From assembly GCF_018812025.1 (NCBI RefSeq), contig NC_063049.1, forward strand, positions 6,733,513 to 6,797,512: DNA of 64,000 nucleotides. Reading direction: 5' to 3'. Made by a program: the position numbers and the translations under genes. The DNA comes from Megalobrama amblycephala. Its lineage: Eukaryota > Chordata > Actinopteri > Cypriniformes > Xenocyprididae. This document shows, one piece after another, positions 44,610 through 56,190 of the stretch (position 1 is the first letter of the stretch; every line of letters starts with the position of its first letter). The notes beneath the pieces are model-generated. The model was not told where the DNA came from. It did no database searches and was given only the letters and a program-made list of their open reading frames with translations.

Positions 44610-46083
44610 GATGAAACAATTTAGAAGATGTCGAGACTGTGGCGCACTGATCACAGAAAAAAAACACAACTTCAGGGAGCCTAATCAGTGTTCTTTGGGA
44701 ATGTGAACAAGGACATAAGGGGCAGTGGAATTCATGTCCTGGTGTGTGTGGAATTCCATCAAACAACCTTCTAGTGTCAGCAGGTACTGTGTTTACAGGG
44801 TCCACGTATGCAGGCATCTCTGAATGGGCTGCTGTGCTTAATCTTCAAGTACCACACAAAACAACTTTTTATGCAGTTCAGTCTTTTTACCTCATACCTG
44901 CAATTGATGAGGCATTCAAAGAACAACAGACTGCCTTTCTGGAACATTTGAAGGCAGGAAGCACAGAAAAAAAGGAAATACATTTATCTGAAGATGGAAG
45001 ATCTGACAGGTAATTTTATATGCGAATGGTTAATTTTTATGTGATATTATGTTATCTTTAAAGTAACAATAAACATTGAAATCTGGGTTTCTGTTATATC
45101 TCAACGCAGTCCTGGATATTCGGCAAAGTACACCACATACAGCTTGGATGACAATAATGGTACACTTTGAGCAGGTGCAAGTAAGTGTTCATGACAATAG
45201 TGATGTTTGGGGTAATGTAATTTTTAATTATTATTATAATAATTAAATAATAATAATATTATAATGTATTATTTAATAATAGTAATAATGAACTACAAAT
45301 TACCTGTGTGTAGATGGGGAACAGGTTATGGGTCATATTCACAAAACACTGTTCAGTTTTTCTAAGAGATTTACAAACCTTTTAATACTGTGTCTTATTT
45401 GCAATTGCCATTTCTTTTTATTATAGGTTACAGAATCATCAAGTTCTGTAGCAATGGAGTCGAATGGTTTCAGGAGAGCACTCAGCAAAATCCTAGATGA
45501 TGATATTGGAATAGGTGTGGTGACAACAGATAGAGCCCCATCCATTCGCAAGATAATGCGAGTCGACTACCCAAACATTCATCATGGGTTTAATGTATGT
45601 CATTTGGCAAATAAAAATAAGACAGCTGTAGAAGTCAGCTAAATATTTACTTCAAATTTATCAGGAGCTGATCAAAAGGTGGAAGTCACTTCTGTACCAC
45701 ATTTGTGGGGTTCATTTCTGGACAGAAGATGGAGAAGAAAGAAGATGTCTGCATAGCGAGCTTACCTCTGATGAGCAGAGAAAAAAGAAGTGGCTCGATA
45801 AAAAGTCCAGGGCATTCATTACACTAGAGAACCTTGTCTTAGACAAGCATACTGGTCAGTTTACATATGTATAATGTATGTTCATGTACAGAGCAAGAAC
45901 ATTTCTGAACATTGTATTATTTTATTTTTTTATCAGGTAAGCTTGAAGTGTTCCATTCACTGTTCCTGAAGTACTGCCCCAAAAGAATACACTTCCATTA
46001 CACATCGATGCTTGCACGTACCCAGGTGGCAGTGCTTGAGCACAATGAGAACATTAATAGACAGCAGGCCAGAATCAACACTG
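44610..46083 (+). pseudogene. Multi-exon transposase relic (Kolobok-like?)
   Basis: Plus-strand pieces in order: CRDCGALITEKKHNFREPNQ (about 44635), GIPSNNLLVSAGTVFTGSTY with ISEWAAVLNLQVPHKTTFYA (44744-45010), SPGYSAKYTTYSL (about 45112), SSSVAMESNGFRRALSKILD and IGIGVVTTDRAPSIRKIM (about 45440-45600), and VFHSLFLKYCPKRIHFHYTS (45937-46083). The D-G-R-x-D ... SPGYSAKY, 'VVTTDR' and 'FHSL...YCPKR' blocks belong to a fish transposase-like protein family I have seen but cannot name with certainty. Frameshifts and stops occur between blocks, so it is a relic. Confidence 0.5.
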
Positions 46084-46089
46084 GTAAGT

Positions 46090-47690
46090 TTGCTGTACAA
46101 TACATCAATGACTGTAATGTAATATTTCAGAACAAAAATACATTTTTTTTTTTTTTTTTTTTGAGGTACACCACGGCTCAATGTAGTGTTCCTTAAGCAC
46201 TCTTGTTCCTTAAGTCGCAAAGCATGGTCACGATTCTCAAAGTAATTTTTTACACACTGACAACAGTGTAGGTTAACTATAGGAAGTGATGCTAAGTTCC
46301 ACATTACATGGTGGTTTTCTTTAGTGGAGTGTGTGTGATGTTTGACATTGCCTGTTACAGTAGTATCCAAAAGTCAAAAAGCTTATAGGAAAAATTCAGT
46401 AATTGAGATATTTAAATTATTATTGATCTATTAAACACTGTATTGCATTTTGTTCCTTATTTACTTATAATAGGTTTTAAGTCGTTTTTAATTTGTTTTT
46501 TCCAGTGATTTGATAACTGTTCATTTGTGAATCTACAGATAAAGAAAATTAAACTGGTAAAATACTTGCTTTCATGTAATGTGTCAGTACTCTTTATTCT
46601 AATTGTCTGTCTATCTCTATATAATGAAACCATTATAAGTACAGAGTATTGGTATTGCACATAAACATGAACATGTATGAACATGTGTTGAAATTCTGTT
46701 TTATTTTAGGAATTCAAAGACAACTGAATTTACATAATGACACCTGCCAAAAATTTCACAAAGTCATTCATTGTTTGCTCATAAATCAATAATAAATGGT
46801 AATGCCTATAAAATAAGAAAAAGTCTTACATTACAGATATTAAATATTGAAAATAGATAGAACATAGTTACAAATTATGAGTTCAATTCAAATTTCTGCA
46901 ACATTGCAAATGCATTTTGCCACCAACCTGCACTGACTGAAATATAAGGCAAACATTATAATAAACTCATTTGTTCATATGCACCCCTGTAATCGTTGCA
47001 ATAACATTACAAATACAGCACATTACTCACTCTATTGACAGCGTGCTATTGGGTCCCTCTGGCCTTGGATGTCGCCTCCAGTTTATGGCAAGCTAAACAC
47101 AACGTGCAAAACGCTGCGGCTCAACAGTGGAGAAAAGTCTGGATCTTCGGTCAGGCAGGTGTGTAATGGGACACTCTCGACAACACTTACTACAAGAACA
47201 CCACCACTTTTGATGAAATCTCTGTCTCTCAGAGAGATGGAGGAAGCATCTGCTGCTGCAGCACGTCTTCAAGCCTCAGAGTTCTTGATCTGAGTATTCT
47301 GGTTCAAATAAATACGGTTGGGCAAAAAAATCCACGTGGTCTGTTGATATATCAAAATCGTCTTCCATTCTGATGACCTGTACGTCTAAAGACCTTTAGA
47401 TCTTCACAGTGGCAGGAAACACTTTTGTAATAACTGTGCACTGTGTAAACAATGAGTGATGTACACGCGCGAGAGATCACTTCGGGCGCTTGCGTAAACT
47501 ACGGCAGTCGCGTACACACCTCACACACTGGATGCCATGCGCGCTCTCAAGGCAGTTGGACATAGTGGTGTATTAGAGGTAAAAAATTATATAAACACTG
47601 TTCAGTTTCTCGCACAAACCGATCGTTTCGTGTCTTAGGACATCAATGTGTCGTCACGAGCTGCAGGGTTTAATTTGGATTTGTCTGTGC
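46090..47690. other. Intergenic, nothing firmly recognised
   Basis: A poly-T tract near 46144-46162. 47030-47290 has a 74-codon open frame (SLREMEEASAAAARLQASEF) without family motifs. No terminal repeats found. Confidence 0.4.
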
Positions 47691-47876
47691 ATGTTTTTTT
47701 ACTCTTATAGATGGAGTTCCCATTGACACGCATTATACGACTGACAGACAGCAATGGTTGTTAAAAATCATCATTTGTGTTCTACCGAAGAAACAAAGTC
47801 ACCTACATCTTGGGTGCCCTGGGGGTAAGCAGATAAACATCAAATTTTCATTTTTGGGTGAACCATCCCTTTATCC
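47690..47876. repeat. Right end of the AAAGGGTTAGTTCACCC MITE family
   Basis: Ends TTTTCATTTTTGGGTGAACC, the inverse of the left terminus seen at 33104. Truncated on its own left. Confidence 0.55.
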
Positions 47877-48061
47877 AGAATTAAATAAGACTTTGTCTTA
47901 CTTCGTAGGACACACGGGCAGGAAAGGAAACAGGAAGTATCACGTTGCTATGCCAACATGTTCATGGCAGCCTCGTTGTGCTCTAAATTAATGAATGAAT
48001 GAAAATTATTTATAAATTTGGAAAAGAATTTGATACGAAAATGTGTTTGCTTGTTTTATTT

Positions 48062-49835
48062 TGGGTAATGCATGATGAGTTGAGGCGAATGTACAACAGA
48101 TATCTGTTACAGAGACAAAGGAGGAGGATATTTGTAACGAGGCGGGACACGACGTGAGATCCATGTGCAGGCTTTTATTAAACAGCGTTTGTAGTCAGAC
48201 AGGCAATGGTAGAACAACAGCAGACAGGTATGGCAGAGAGCAGGCAGAATCGTAGTCGGAGAACAGGCAATAGGTCAGGGCAGGCAGATAACAATCACAA
48301 GTCCAGTAAACAATAAACAGTCCAAAAGGCAGGCAGCAGAGAATCGTAGACGTGGAACAGACTAGATCAAACAGAATGATAAACGCTCAGAATTGCAATC
48401 GTAGTAAACAAGACCTCGCAATGTGTGTGAGGATGTGAGTGGCTTAAATAGTCCAGATAATGTGCTGCAGCTGGGTGTGGTTACTGATTGGTGGAGTGAG
48501 TGCAGGCGAATGGCAGGGAGGATTATGGGAACTCGAGTCCGGGAATGACAATATTAAGAAGAACAAAGTTTATCTGTTTTTACCAGAGATTTAAGGTAAG
48601 TTAAATAGGGTAATGAGGCGACAATTATAACTACATTTATTTAACTATACATAATATTACTATTTACATCACATATACAATATTATTATAGGTGATCCCA
48701 CTGTCTGTAAAAGTGCTACAAATTACATAATTTATCATTATCCCAGTGTTCATGATTTTAAGATAATTTTATTATCATGATCAAACATTCAGAATGAACA
48801 AAATGTAATGTTGTGTGTAGTATTTATTTATTTATTTTTACTATCTTGCTTCATACAGACAGACATGAGTTATTGCAGGCTCAACCCCACATCTTACAGG
48901 GTTGTGTCACAGGCTTTTGGGATCCCACGGCCAACCATACACATAATTATATACAGAGTGGCTGATGAAGTCATGGCTATTTTGCCAATGGTTGTGGCCC
49001 TGCCAAGGTCAGAAGAACATCTGCTCCAGGTTGGTGCAGGCTTTGCTTCTCTCGCCAATCACCAGGCATTTGGTAAAGCCATTGGAGCAATTGATGGAAG
49101 CCATGTCAGAATAAAAGCACCAGCTGGCCCTGATGGACAGTGTTACAAAAACAGAAAGCTGTTTGCCTCCATCTCGCTTCAAAAGATTTGTGACCATAAC
49201 GGAGCATTTTTAGACATTTTTGTTGGGTACCCTCGGAGTGTCCATGACTCGTGGGTACTTAAGAACAGCCCCATTTACAAACAGGCTAAGTATCCACCGC
49301 AGAGCTTTTTCCTCCTCGGCGATGGTGGGTACCCCTGCACAGAGAAGCCAATCACAATTATGACCCCATTTAAGAATCCTGCCTCACCATCTACTCAGTG
49401 CTTCAATGCACATCTTTCCAAAAGCTGCTCAATTATTGAGCATGCTTTTGGAATAATGAAAACGTGATTTAGAGCCATCTTCCTTCAGGCACTTGAAGTG
49501 CATCCAACGTTTGCACCAAAGGTTGCATTATTTTTCTCTATTGATATATTTGACTTTTTCTTAACACACAACTTCAGTGTGAGATAAATTTTACATAGAA
49601 TGTTGTTTTCATATTTGTGTGTACAGCAGCATGCACTGTGCTGCATAACATCTGCCTTGGTGTTGGTGACATTATACCACCAGACGACAGTCAAGAGGAA
49701 GAGGAAGATGATGTGGAAGCGTATAAACCACAGGAAGCAGTATCAGGTGCAGCATGCCATTTTAGACTGTACAACCCAGTGTCTGCCTTACAGGATGTCA
49801 ACCAGGACCATGACTACATAACTCATCCTAATTAA
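48062..49835 (+). pseudogene. PIF-Harbinger (HARBI1-like) transposase, interrupted
   Basis: Exon pieces: DELRRMYNRYLLQRQRRRI (48073-48132), then after a solo LTR LRRTKFICFYQRFK with donor GTAAGT (about 48555-48596). The main exon starts near 48861: PTSYRVVSQAFGIPRPTIHI, KAIGAIDGSHVRIKAP (first D), FVGYPRSVHDSWVLKNSPIY (second D), LLGDGGYPC, then IEHAFGIMKT (the E). An in-frame TGA at 49465 replaces the residue after MKT; reading continues to VHPTFAPK. The C-terminal piece ACTVLHNICLGVGDIIPPDD ends at 49835. DDE-type nuclease of the HARBI1 family; broken by the LTR, the stop, and an unclear junction at 49520-49627. Confidence 0.82.
48133..48550 (-). mobile_element. Solo LTR inside the Harbinger transposase exon
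   Basis: 418 bp bounded by TGTAACG... and ...GAATGACA on the plus strand, with the 5-bp duplication ATATT at 48128-48132 and 48551-48555. Read on the minus strand it has a TATTTAAG promoter-like box (about 48450) and an AATAAAAGCC polyadenylation signal (about 48172), in the right order for an LTR. No internal retroelement remains, so recombination left a solo LTR. It splits the transposase frame. Confidence 0.85.
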
Positions 49836-50260
49836 AAACAAGTAAGTTTGTTGAATGACAGGTTTGCGACAATAAGGTTTCAGGAAACGGTCGTGACTAG
49901 CTAGTTGATTTGTTCAACGATGCATTGTACTATGGTAGTTCAGCAGCGAGTTACATCGTTGTTTGGACTTCCCACTCTTTAAACCTCCCATCTTGCCTCC
50001 AACCGTATAAGGCTGTATTTTTAGCCCCAGTGAAGAGATCAGAATGTTCCTGTCCGATAGATTTCTCTGTATTTTTCCTGCTCCCTATTCAAAACAAAAT
50101 GTAACATGACACATTTATACATGTAGCTATCACTTTCCATGTACCCTCTTGGTAGTGTTTGGTCATTTTAGATATTTTTTTTGCAAATCTGAAACAAATT
50201 TGCAAAAAACAATAGTTCATTTTAAACAAAACAAATCTAAATTTTGTCAAATTCTTGATT
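49836..50260. other. Flank of Harbinger relic
   Basis: Nothing coding recognised; presumably 3' region of the transposon. No terminal inverted repeat pair could be assigned to 48062-49835. Confidence 0.4.
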
Positions 50261-50264
50261 CATT

Positions 50265-50267
<3 letters not shown>

Positions 50268-50301
<34 letters not shown>

Positions 50302-50322
50302 ACACACACACCCACACACACG
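50268..50322. repeat. (CA)n microsatellite
   Basis: Imperfect CA run with occasional CCCA units. Confidence 0.9.
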
Positions 50323-50377
50323 CTTTTTTTCTCCACCAAGATGGCTCCAATTCCTGCCTTCATTCATTGTATTTTAA

Positions 50378-51390
50378 GGGGCGGTTTCCCGGACAGGGTT
50401 TAAATTAAGTCAGGATAGGCCTTAATCCAGAATAGTTAATCGTGTCTTAAAAAATGGCTTTCTGAAACACAGATTAAGTACAGATTACTAAAACCTGGAC
50501 TATGGAGTCCTGAATTAAAATAAACTAGATTAGTTTAAAACCAACTGTGCTAATCTGAATTAGCATGAGAGAGGGAATGAACCAAGAAAAGCTTAAAATT
50601 GAATGGAACTGAGAAGCAAATCCAAGGAAAACAATGGCAGCAGAAAAAGACAGGGAAAAAAAATGACAAAAAACAAACAAAAAAAAAAACACGAGACAGT
50701 TCTTTTAAAGCAAGCAAAATACATCAACTGTGGAAAAAAAGAAATTCCTGGAAATCTGTTTGTAATGAATTCTATTTAAAAAGATGAATTCTATATATAT
50801 AATAATCATATGATTATTAAAGTTTTTGTTTTGTCTTTACATAGCAACAAACTAAACGTAACTATTTACACATCTGTTGGTCAGTGTTGGAAGTCTAGAA
50901 ATGATACTGATTTGATCCAAAGCACTATCATAGTGGTTGCTTTATTACATAAAGAAGACAATTTTTGTTAGCAGGTCCTCAACCCAAACACAAGCTCTAC
51001 ACTTCACCACGACGGTAATCTCCAAAAAACACTAACATAACAAAACCTTTTACATAATAGAACATTAAACAGTAAGAAGTCTCTCCATATTCTCATCTTT
51101 CTAAAAAATGCATAAAATAACACTTTTTCAACATTTATTATCCCACTTCAGCCCAGTGCAAAGCATGATGGGAAGTGAAAGTCCTGTTTGATTGGGTTAC
51201 TTGACTGAAACATGTTATTTCAAAATGAAAACAGTTCTAGTAACCATTTCAAGTCAATTTAACATGAAGCAATCACATTTGAACCAGAAACAATGGTGTT
51301 AAATCAAAATAAATTGTTTAAATAAAGTGAACAACATCAAAAAAAAGAAAAAAGAAAAAGAAATTATATATCTGTCCGGGAAACCGCCCC
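50378..51390. mobile_element. PIF-Harbinger-type non-autonomous element
   Basis: Perfect 19-bp inverted termini, GGGGCGGTTTCCCGGACAG at 50378-50396 and its complement at 51372-51390. A 3-bp TAA duplication (50375-50377, 51391-51393) is typical of PIF-Harbinger. The 1013-bp interior is AT-rich and non-coding. Confidence 0.8.
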
Positions 51391-51815
51391 TAAATGTTTT
51401 AGCTTTTTTCTTTTAAATAATGTATTCATTCATTAATAGTATATAGTTTTTTTTTAAATAGTTTTATTTTATTAACACTATATTTAATTTCTATACTTGA
51501 TTTAGTTAAAATGTGCATAATTTATGTGAATATTGCCAATCATAAAGAAGTCATTGAACTAGATACAATTAACAGTCATTTCATAAAACTAAAAGCAGAA
51601 ATCAATTTATTATCATATTATTGTAAGATTATTGTCTCTGTCAATTTATACAGTGAACAATATGAAAGTGACCATCGGGGTATGTACAATAGCAGAGGGT
51701 TAAACAAATGAACTATTTCTTGCCTTGCAGCAAAGTACTGTTCTAGATGTTTACAAATCACTAATCACTTGTAAATATGTGTACCACACAACTGCCTGCT
51801 GAGATAATACAACTT

Positions 51816-52450
51816 TTAAATGTTCTCAGGGAAAGTTGAAATCAAAGTACCCATCACCTTCTCTGTCTGTATGAATGGCTTGAGAAAGGAGGAGTCAATG
51901 TAGTAAGCCAGCAGTCTCTGATGGCGAGCAGCCAAAGTTTGTGGAACATTTTTTAAGTTTTTGGTGTCACAGATTACCTGCTTGAAGAGTTTATGTTTTC
52001 CCTCAAATCGCATTGTCCACATATCTCTTAGTGGTCCATACATTCTTATGAGATTAATTTCCTTGAGACGACAGCATTAATGCACAAGGACATTTCAATA
52101 GGGATGACACCCTCCATAAGGTCATGCATTATGTCAGGTGGAAAACCATCAACTGTGTGAAAATGTTTCAACCTTTCACTTAAAACACAACCACCTTTTA
52201 TACAAACCATACTGCTTTACTAAACTCGCATCGTGTAGCACTTCAGCCACTTGCCTGTCATGCTCCTGCTTGGTTCTCAGTTCAGATGCTCCCGACCTGA
52301 CCTCCTTCTCCTGGATTTCATAGATTTCATACATTTCCTCTTTGCAAAGCAGAACCGACATAAGTGCTCAACAAAGAAACTCTCCTGTAGTTCTGCGAAA
52401 GAATGAGCACCTAGATTATCAGATGACACAAAAAGCAGCTAAATATACAA
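51816..52450 (-). pseudogene. Transposon-type gene relic, family not named
   Basis: Minus strand pieces: HFHTVDGFPPDIMHDLMEGV then IPIEMSLCINAVV (about 52165-52065) and GPLRDMWTMRFEGKHKLFKQ (about 52035-51975), with a further LAARHQRLLAYYI. The 'PPDIMHDLLEGV' and 'MRFEAKHxxFK' wording recurs in transposon-derived fish proteins I have seen, but I cannot place it in a superfamily. Stops between pieces make it a relic. Its upstream neighbour at 52550-54500 is a separate hAT relic on the same strand. Confidence 0.45.
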
Positions 52451-52549
52451 GCTTTTCTTAAGATCAGTTCTTTTGGGATCAGCTGGAAATATCTTGTTTT
52501 TATATATATATATTTATATGAACATGGTGTGTGGGGAACATAGTTGTTC

Positions 52550-54500
52550 CAGGGGCTCGGGGTGCTGTGGTGTCTAACTCCTGTAGTTTGGCCTTCTTGA
52601 TCTGGCTAAACCATCTGGCCACACTCTCTAGCATCAAAATCTTCCAGACTTGGCCCCTCTACACTGATTCTTCTCAGAACTTCCACTGTGTCTGAATGAA
52701 GGGATGCTCTAGTGTCTGATTTGATCCTCTTCTGTGCAGAGAACCCTCAAAAACTGCAGCTGAGACAGGGAGGACCAGCATAATGTGCACAAGGTGCAGG
52801 ATGATCTGGGACAAAAAATACATTAAAGAGATTTATTCAAGCAAAATGTGTTAGATAGCAAAACTGACACAATCTTAAGAAAGAACATTAACAAAAACTG
52901 ACCTTGTACTCTGAGCAGTAGGGCTCTCTGGTCAACATGAGCTCCCAAAGGCTGAGGTAGGTCTTGTCTTTGAACATCCTCGCAGTTAATAGCTTCAATT
53001 CTCCAAACTGTTCTTTTGCAAGTTCAGTGTTTACACCATTTCTGAAAATGATGTGGATTACACAGCTAATCAGTGTTCACATGAATAAAATATCTACCAC
53101 CAGCACACATAATATTGTAGTAATCCACAAGCTACCTTCTCAGGACTGTGGAGAAGTGATCCAAGAGAAATGCAAGGTCATCAGCACCATGGTCCACTAA
53201 GTCCTCTTGGTTCTCTGGCCAGCTATCATGATTGAAAATGTTGAAGCATCTGACAGCCTTGGTTGTGTCAGACTCAGAAACACTCTCCCCTGAACTGAAC
53301 ACGTCTGCAATAAAATGGCAAAAGGCCACAAAAATGGCATCTTCCATTGATTTCTTAACCTGTATCATACAACAGGAAAAATTTGTCACAAAGAACACTG
53401 AAGTAAATTCCCCCCAAAAATAAAATCAATAATAATGGCGTAAGTGTCTCTAGTGAAAGGAATATTCTGAAAGAATGCCTTTGTAACTCGGTCTGCAATG
53501 TCTGCATTGGCAGAGGAGCCTGCCAAATGGTCCATATGGTAGTACACAGAAGTGAACTGTGCTGGTTTAAGAAAGGTCCCCAGGGCCCTTGAAACATGTG
53601 GGAGCCACCTTGTCCCCTTCACCCCACTGGGCATCAGCACATTTACTCACAAGTCAGCCCCAATCACCCTGAGCTCTCTCATTGATTTTGGGCTGAAATG
53701 GTGCTTCTTCCAAATTAAATGTAGATGGTCATACAATTGCCCCATCATTGGATTGTCTCTCTGCACTGACAATATTGCCAATTCCAATCTGAGAAGATAG
53801 TCAAATTTTAAATGTAGATACATCTGCTCTATAAAAGAAAATAACCCACAGTGACTTTAGGGTGTCAGTCATACCTTATCTTCTAGTCTTACCTGTGAGG
53901 CATACAGTGGAAAGGCACAATGTGGTCACCTGCCTCTTGCTGCAGAAGGGCTATGACACCCCATTTGATGCCTAAATTAACAGCAGCACCATCAGCACCC
54001 AGAGCAATGATTTTCTCCAGCCAGTTACTGCACTGGTCCCCAAGAGCAGCAAATGCTTTCTTTGTGGCAGCAAAATTCCTAATTAAACAAATAAAAATGA
54101 TAATACCATTTACATCCCAGATCAAGAGTTTATAATGCAATCTATTTTTTTTTTTTCCAATGATAAGAATATTACATATGGTTGATGGTATGGTAGGGAT
54201 ATTATTGACATTACATGACATGGCTTACCTTGGGCATGGGCATGCTCGACCTCAATGTGTCCAATCAGTATATTCACCGGTCTTCCTCTCTGCAAGATAT
54301 AACCGTACACAATGACGCATTCCTTTGTGGCGATATCTGTGTCTCCGTCTATCAGGAATGCCATGTATGCACTGTTCGCAATTTGCACAGATGTCTTTTT
54401 TTTTTTTTTCAATGTATCTGCGATGACTCCTGTAAATTGGGAGCATGCAACATCATTGCTGTACGTCGAGTTTACGTTCAAGCCATTTTTCTTCATAAGA
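52550..54500 (-). pseudogene. hAT transposase relic (ZNF862/KIAA1586-like)
   Basis: Minus strand pieces in N-to-C order: IANSAYMAFLIDGDTDIATK (about 54390), SNWLEKIIALGADGAAVNLG and AGDHIVPFHCMPHR (54040-53890), NVLMPSGVKGTRWLPHVSRA (about 53640), VKKSMEDAIFVAFCHFIADV (about 53350), LLDHFSTVLRR (53165), and a last degraded piece LHLVHIMLVLPVSAAVFE (about 52790). The 'LIDxxTDI', 'GxDGAAVN', 'HCMxHRLEL' and 'GTRWxxH' boxes and the C-terminal block are those of hAT transposases. Stops, frameshifts and intron-like gaps separate them. Confidence 0.6.
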
Positions 54501-54544
54501 ATTATTTCGGACTTGAACTTGCATTGAAAATGCAGCTATGCAGC

Positions 54545-54645
54545 ACAGATGAACTAGGTATATCTCAGCCGCAGGGGCACCCCCAAGGGGTGGCCAGGGC
54601 CACCCCTGTATAAACTCTGGCCACCCCTGTGGCCACCCCTAGTAT
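54545..54645. repeat. GGCCACCCCT repeat cluster
   Basis: GGCCACCCCTGT or close variants occur three times within about 60 bp (54598-54645), preceded by the inverse wording AAGGGGTGGCC. The arms could form a hairpin. Possibly a transposon terminus; nothing similar elsewhere in the window. Confidence 0.4.
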
Positions 54646-54649
54646 GAAT

Positions 54650-55179
54650 TTGCATTGGGTACTGTTGATTTGAATGCATAATGAAAATTCACAATAGTTC
54701 ATGAAGTGAAAAAAAAACACAAAAAAACCCTAATAAAATTAAGCACACGCTGCAGCCACCAAAAAAGATTGTAGATTGATTTGCGCCACCAGAGTAGCTG
54801 TTTCACTGCTCCTCCCCTCTCCATCCCGTCGTTGACTGCTCAGGCTGCAGGAGTGATTCGATCACAGGAGAGCACCTGCACTTTTTGTAAAGACGACAAC
54901 GGCAACAGGTATGTATGCCATACAGTAGTGACTTATAGTGAAGACATGAATATATCTTCTAAGTTAACTTTTTTGCCAACTAAATGTTCCTCAGTAAAGT
55001 TTTTACAGTGTTGAATTAACATTAGCTATAATTAACGCTGGTGCTAATAAGCTGCAAAGTTATTTTACTAGCTATGGCTAGTCAACTGTGCTATGTCAAT
55101 TTGCAGCATCTCTAATTTTTTTTAAGAAGAAATGTAGCACAGGGGAGTGTAGGTCTGAGGAAGGTGAGAATACACTTGG
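54650..55179. other. Intergenic, nothing recognised
   Basis: A 77-codon open frame at 54781-55011 (CTFCKDDNGNRYVC) has no family match that I recognise. Confidence 0.4.
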
Positions 55180-55620
55180 AGATAATGTCCAAACATTTAG
55201 AAAGAACGAAACATTTAGAAAGACAATTTACAAATATCACTAAAAATATCATGATATCATGTCAGTTATTATTGCTCCATCTGCCATTTTTCGCTATTGT
55301 TCTTGCTTGCTTACCTGCATAAAGTCTGTTGATTCGGCTGCGCAGCTCCAGACGTTAATACTGGCTTGTCTAATGCCTTGAACATGGGCTGGCATATGCA
55401 AATATTGGGGGCGTACATATTAATGATCCCGACTGTTGCGTAATGTTGTTATGTTGCGATTTGCCTGTTCTTCAGAGGTCTTTTAAACAAATTAGATTTA
55501 CATAAGAAGGAGGAAACAATGGTGTTTGAGACTCACTGTATGTCATTTCCATGTACTGAACTCTTGTTATTCAACTATGCCAAGGTAAATTCAATTTTCA
55601 ATTCTATGGCACCTTTAAAA
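55180..55620. repeat. TTTAAAGGTGCC-type MITE, inverted left half
   Basis: Reverse-complement counterpart of the left half of 43322-44153 (shared CATATGCAAATATTGGGGGC, GCCATTTTTCGCTATTG). It ends TTCTATGGCACCTTTAAA, supplying the terminus missing from the other member. Confidence 0.6.
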
Positions 55621-55742
55621 CTGTTCAAAGCTGGACAGCAGATAATTAGTTAAATTGGAATCTGGGTGGTGAGGTAGATAGGTGAGAAATATTCACAGGA
55701 ATCGATAAGTAATTTTTAGATTTTTTTAATTGACTGCTTTCA

Positions 55743-56190
55743 TCACTGGGCATACTTAGCGGGCATGAGCAAGGTACCGGCAATGCTGTCTGATGCTTTT
55801 CCCAATGTAAAAGTTGTTGCAGGGCTGTCGGCTATCTGCAAAAGAGGAAGGGATCGGGATTGTGGGGATTTGCGCTTGTGGTTGCGGGTCTTGGCGCATG
55901 GATTTAACTGGGGTTGTGTCCGTCTAGGGGTTAATTTGTGGGCAAGACATGGTAGAATGTGCCACTCCACTGACCTGCAGGTCACGCACGAGATGTTTCT
56001 GCAGTCTAGAAGCACTCTGCTGTGGATATCAGGGTTGAGTGCTCCCCAGTAGGGGCATTGGTTCCACTGGGTGACCCGTACAGCGCACTTTGCAGAGAAG
56101 AGCTTGTGATATGTGTAGAAGTGTCCTCCTCCATAGGACAAATCAAGATCAGCTATTGGTGCCAGATAATCAATGTTTGCACCACCTGTG
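55743..56190 (-). pseudogene. Unidentified transposon-like ORF with cysteine cluster
   Basis: Minus-strand open frame of 132 codons (55743-56141), open a little further upstream. It reads LSYGGGHFYTYHKLFSAKCA, VTQWNQCPYWGALNPDIHSR, then LDCRNISCVTCRSV. The C-x(4)-C-x2-C arrangement resembles a zinc-knuckle-type segment of a retroelement or recombinase-element gag-like protein, but I cannot assign a family. No start or splice context was established; it may be a fragment of a longer relic. Confidence 0.4.

Noticed and set aside
48808..49467. A functional HARBI1 host gene
   Set aside because: An LTR interrupts its first exon, a TGA cuts the DDE domain's tail and the last junction lacks a consistent splice phase.
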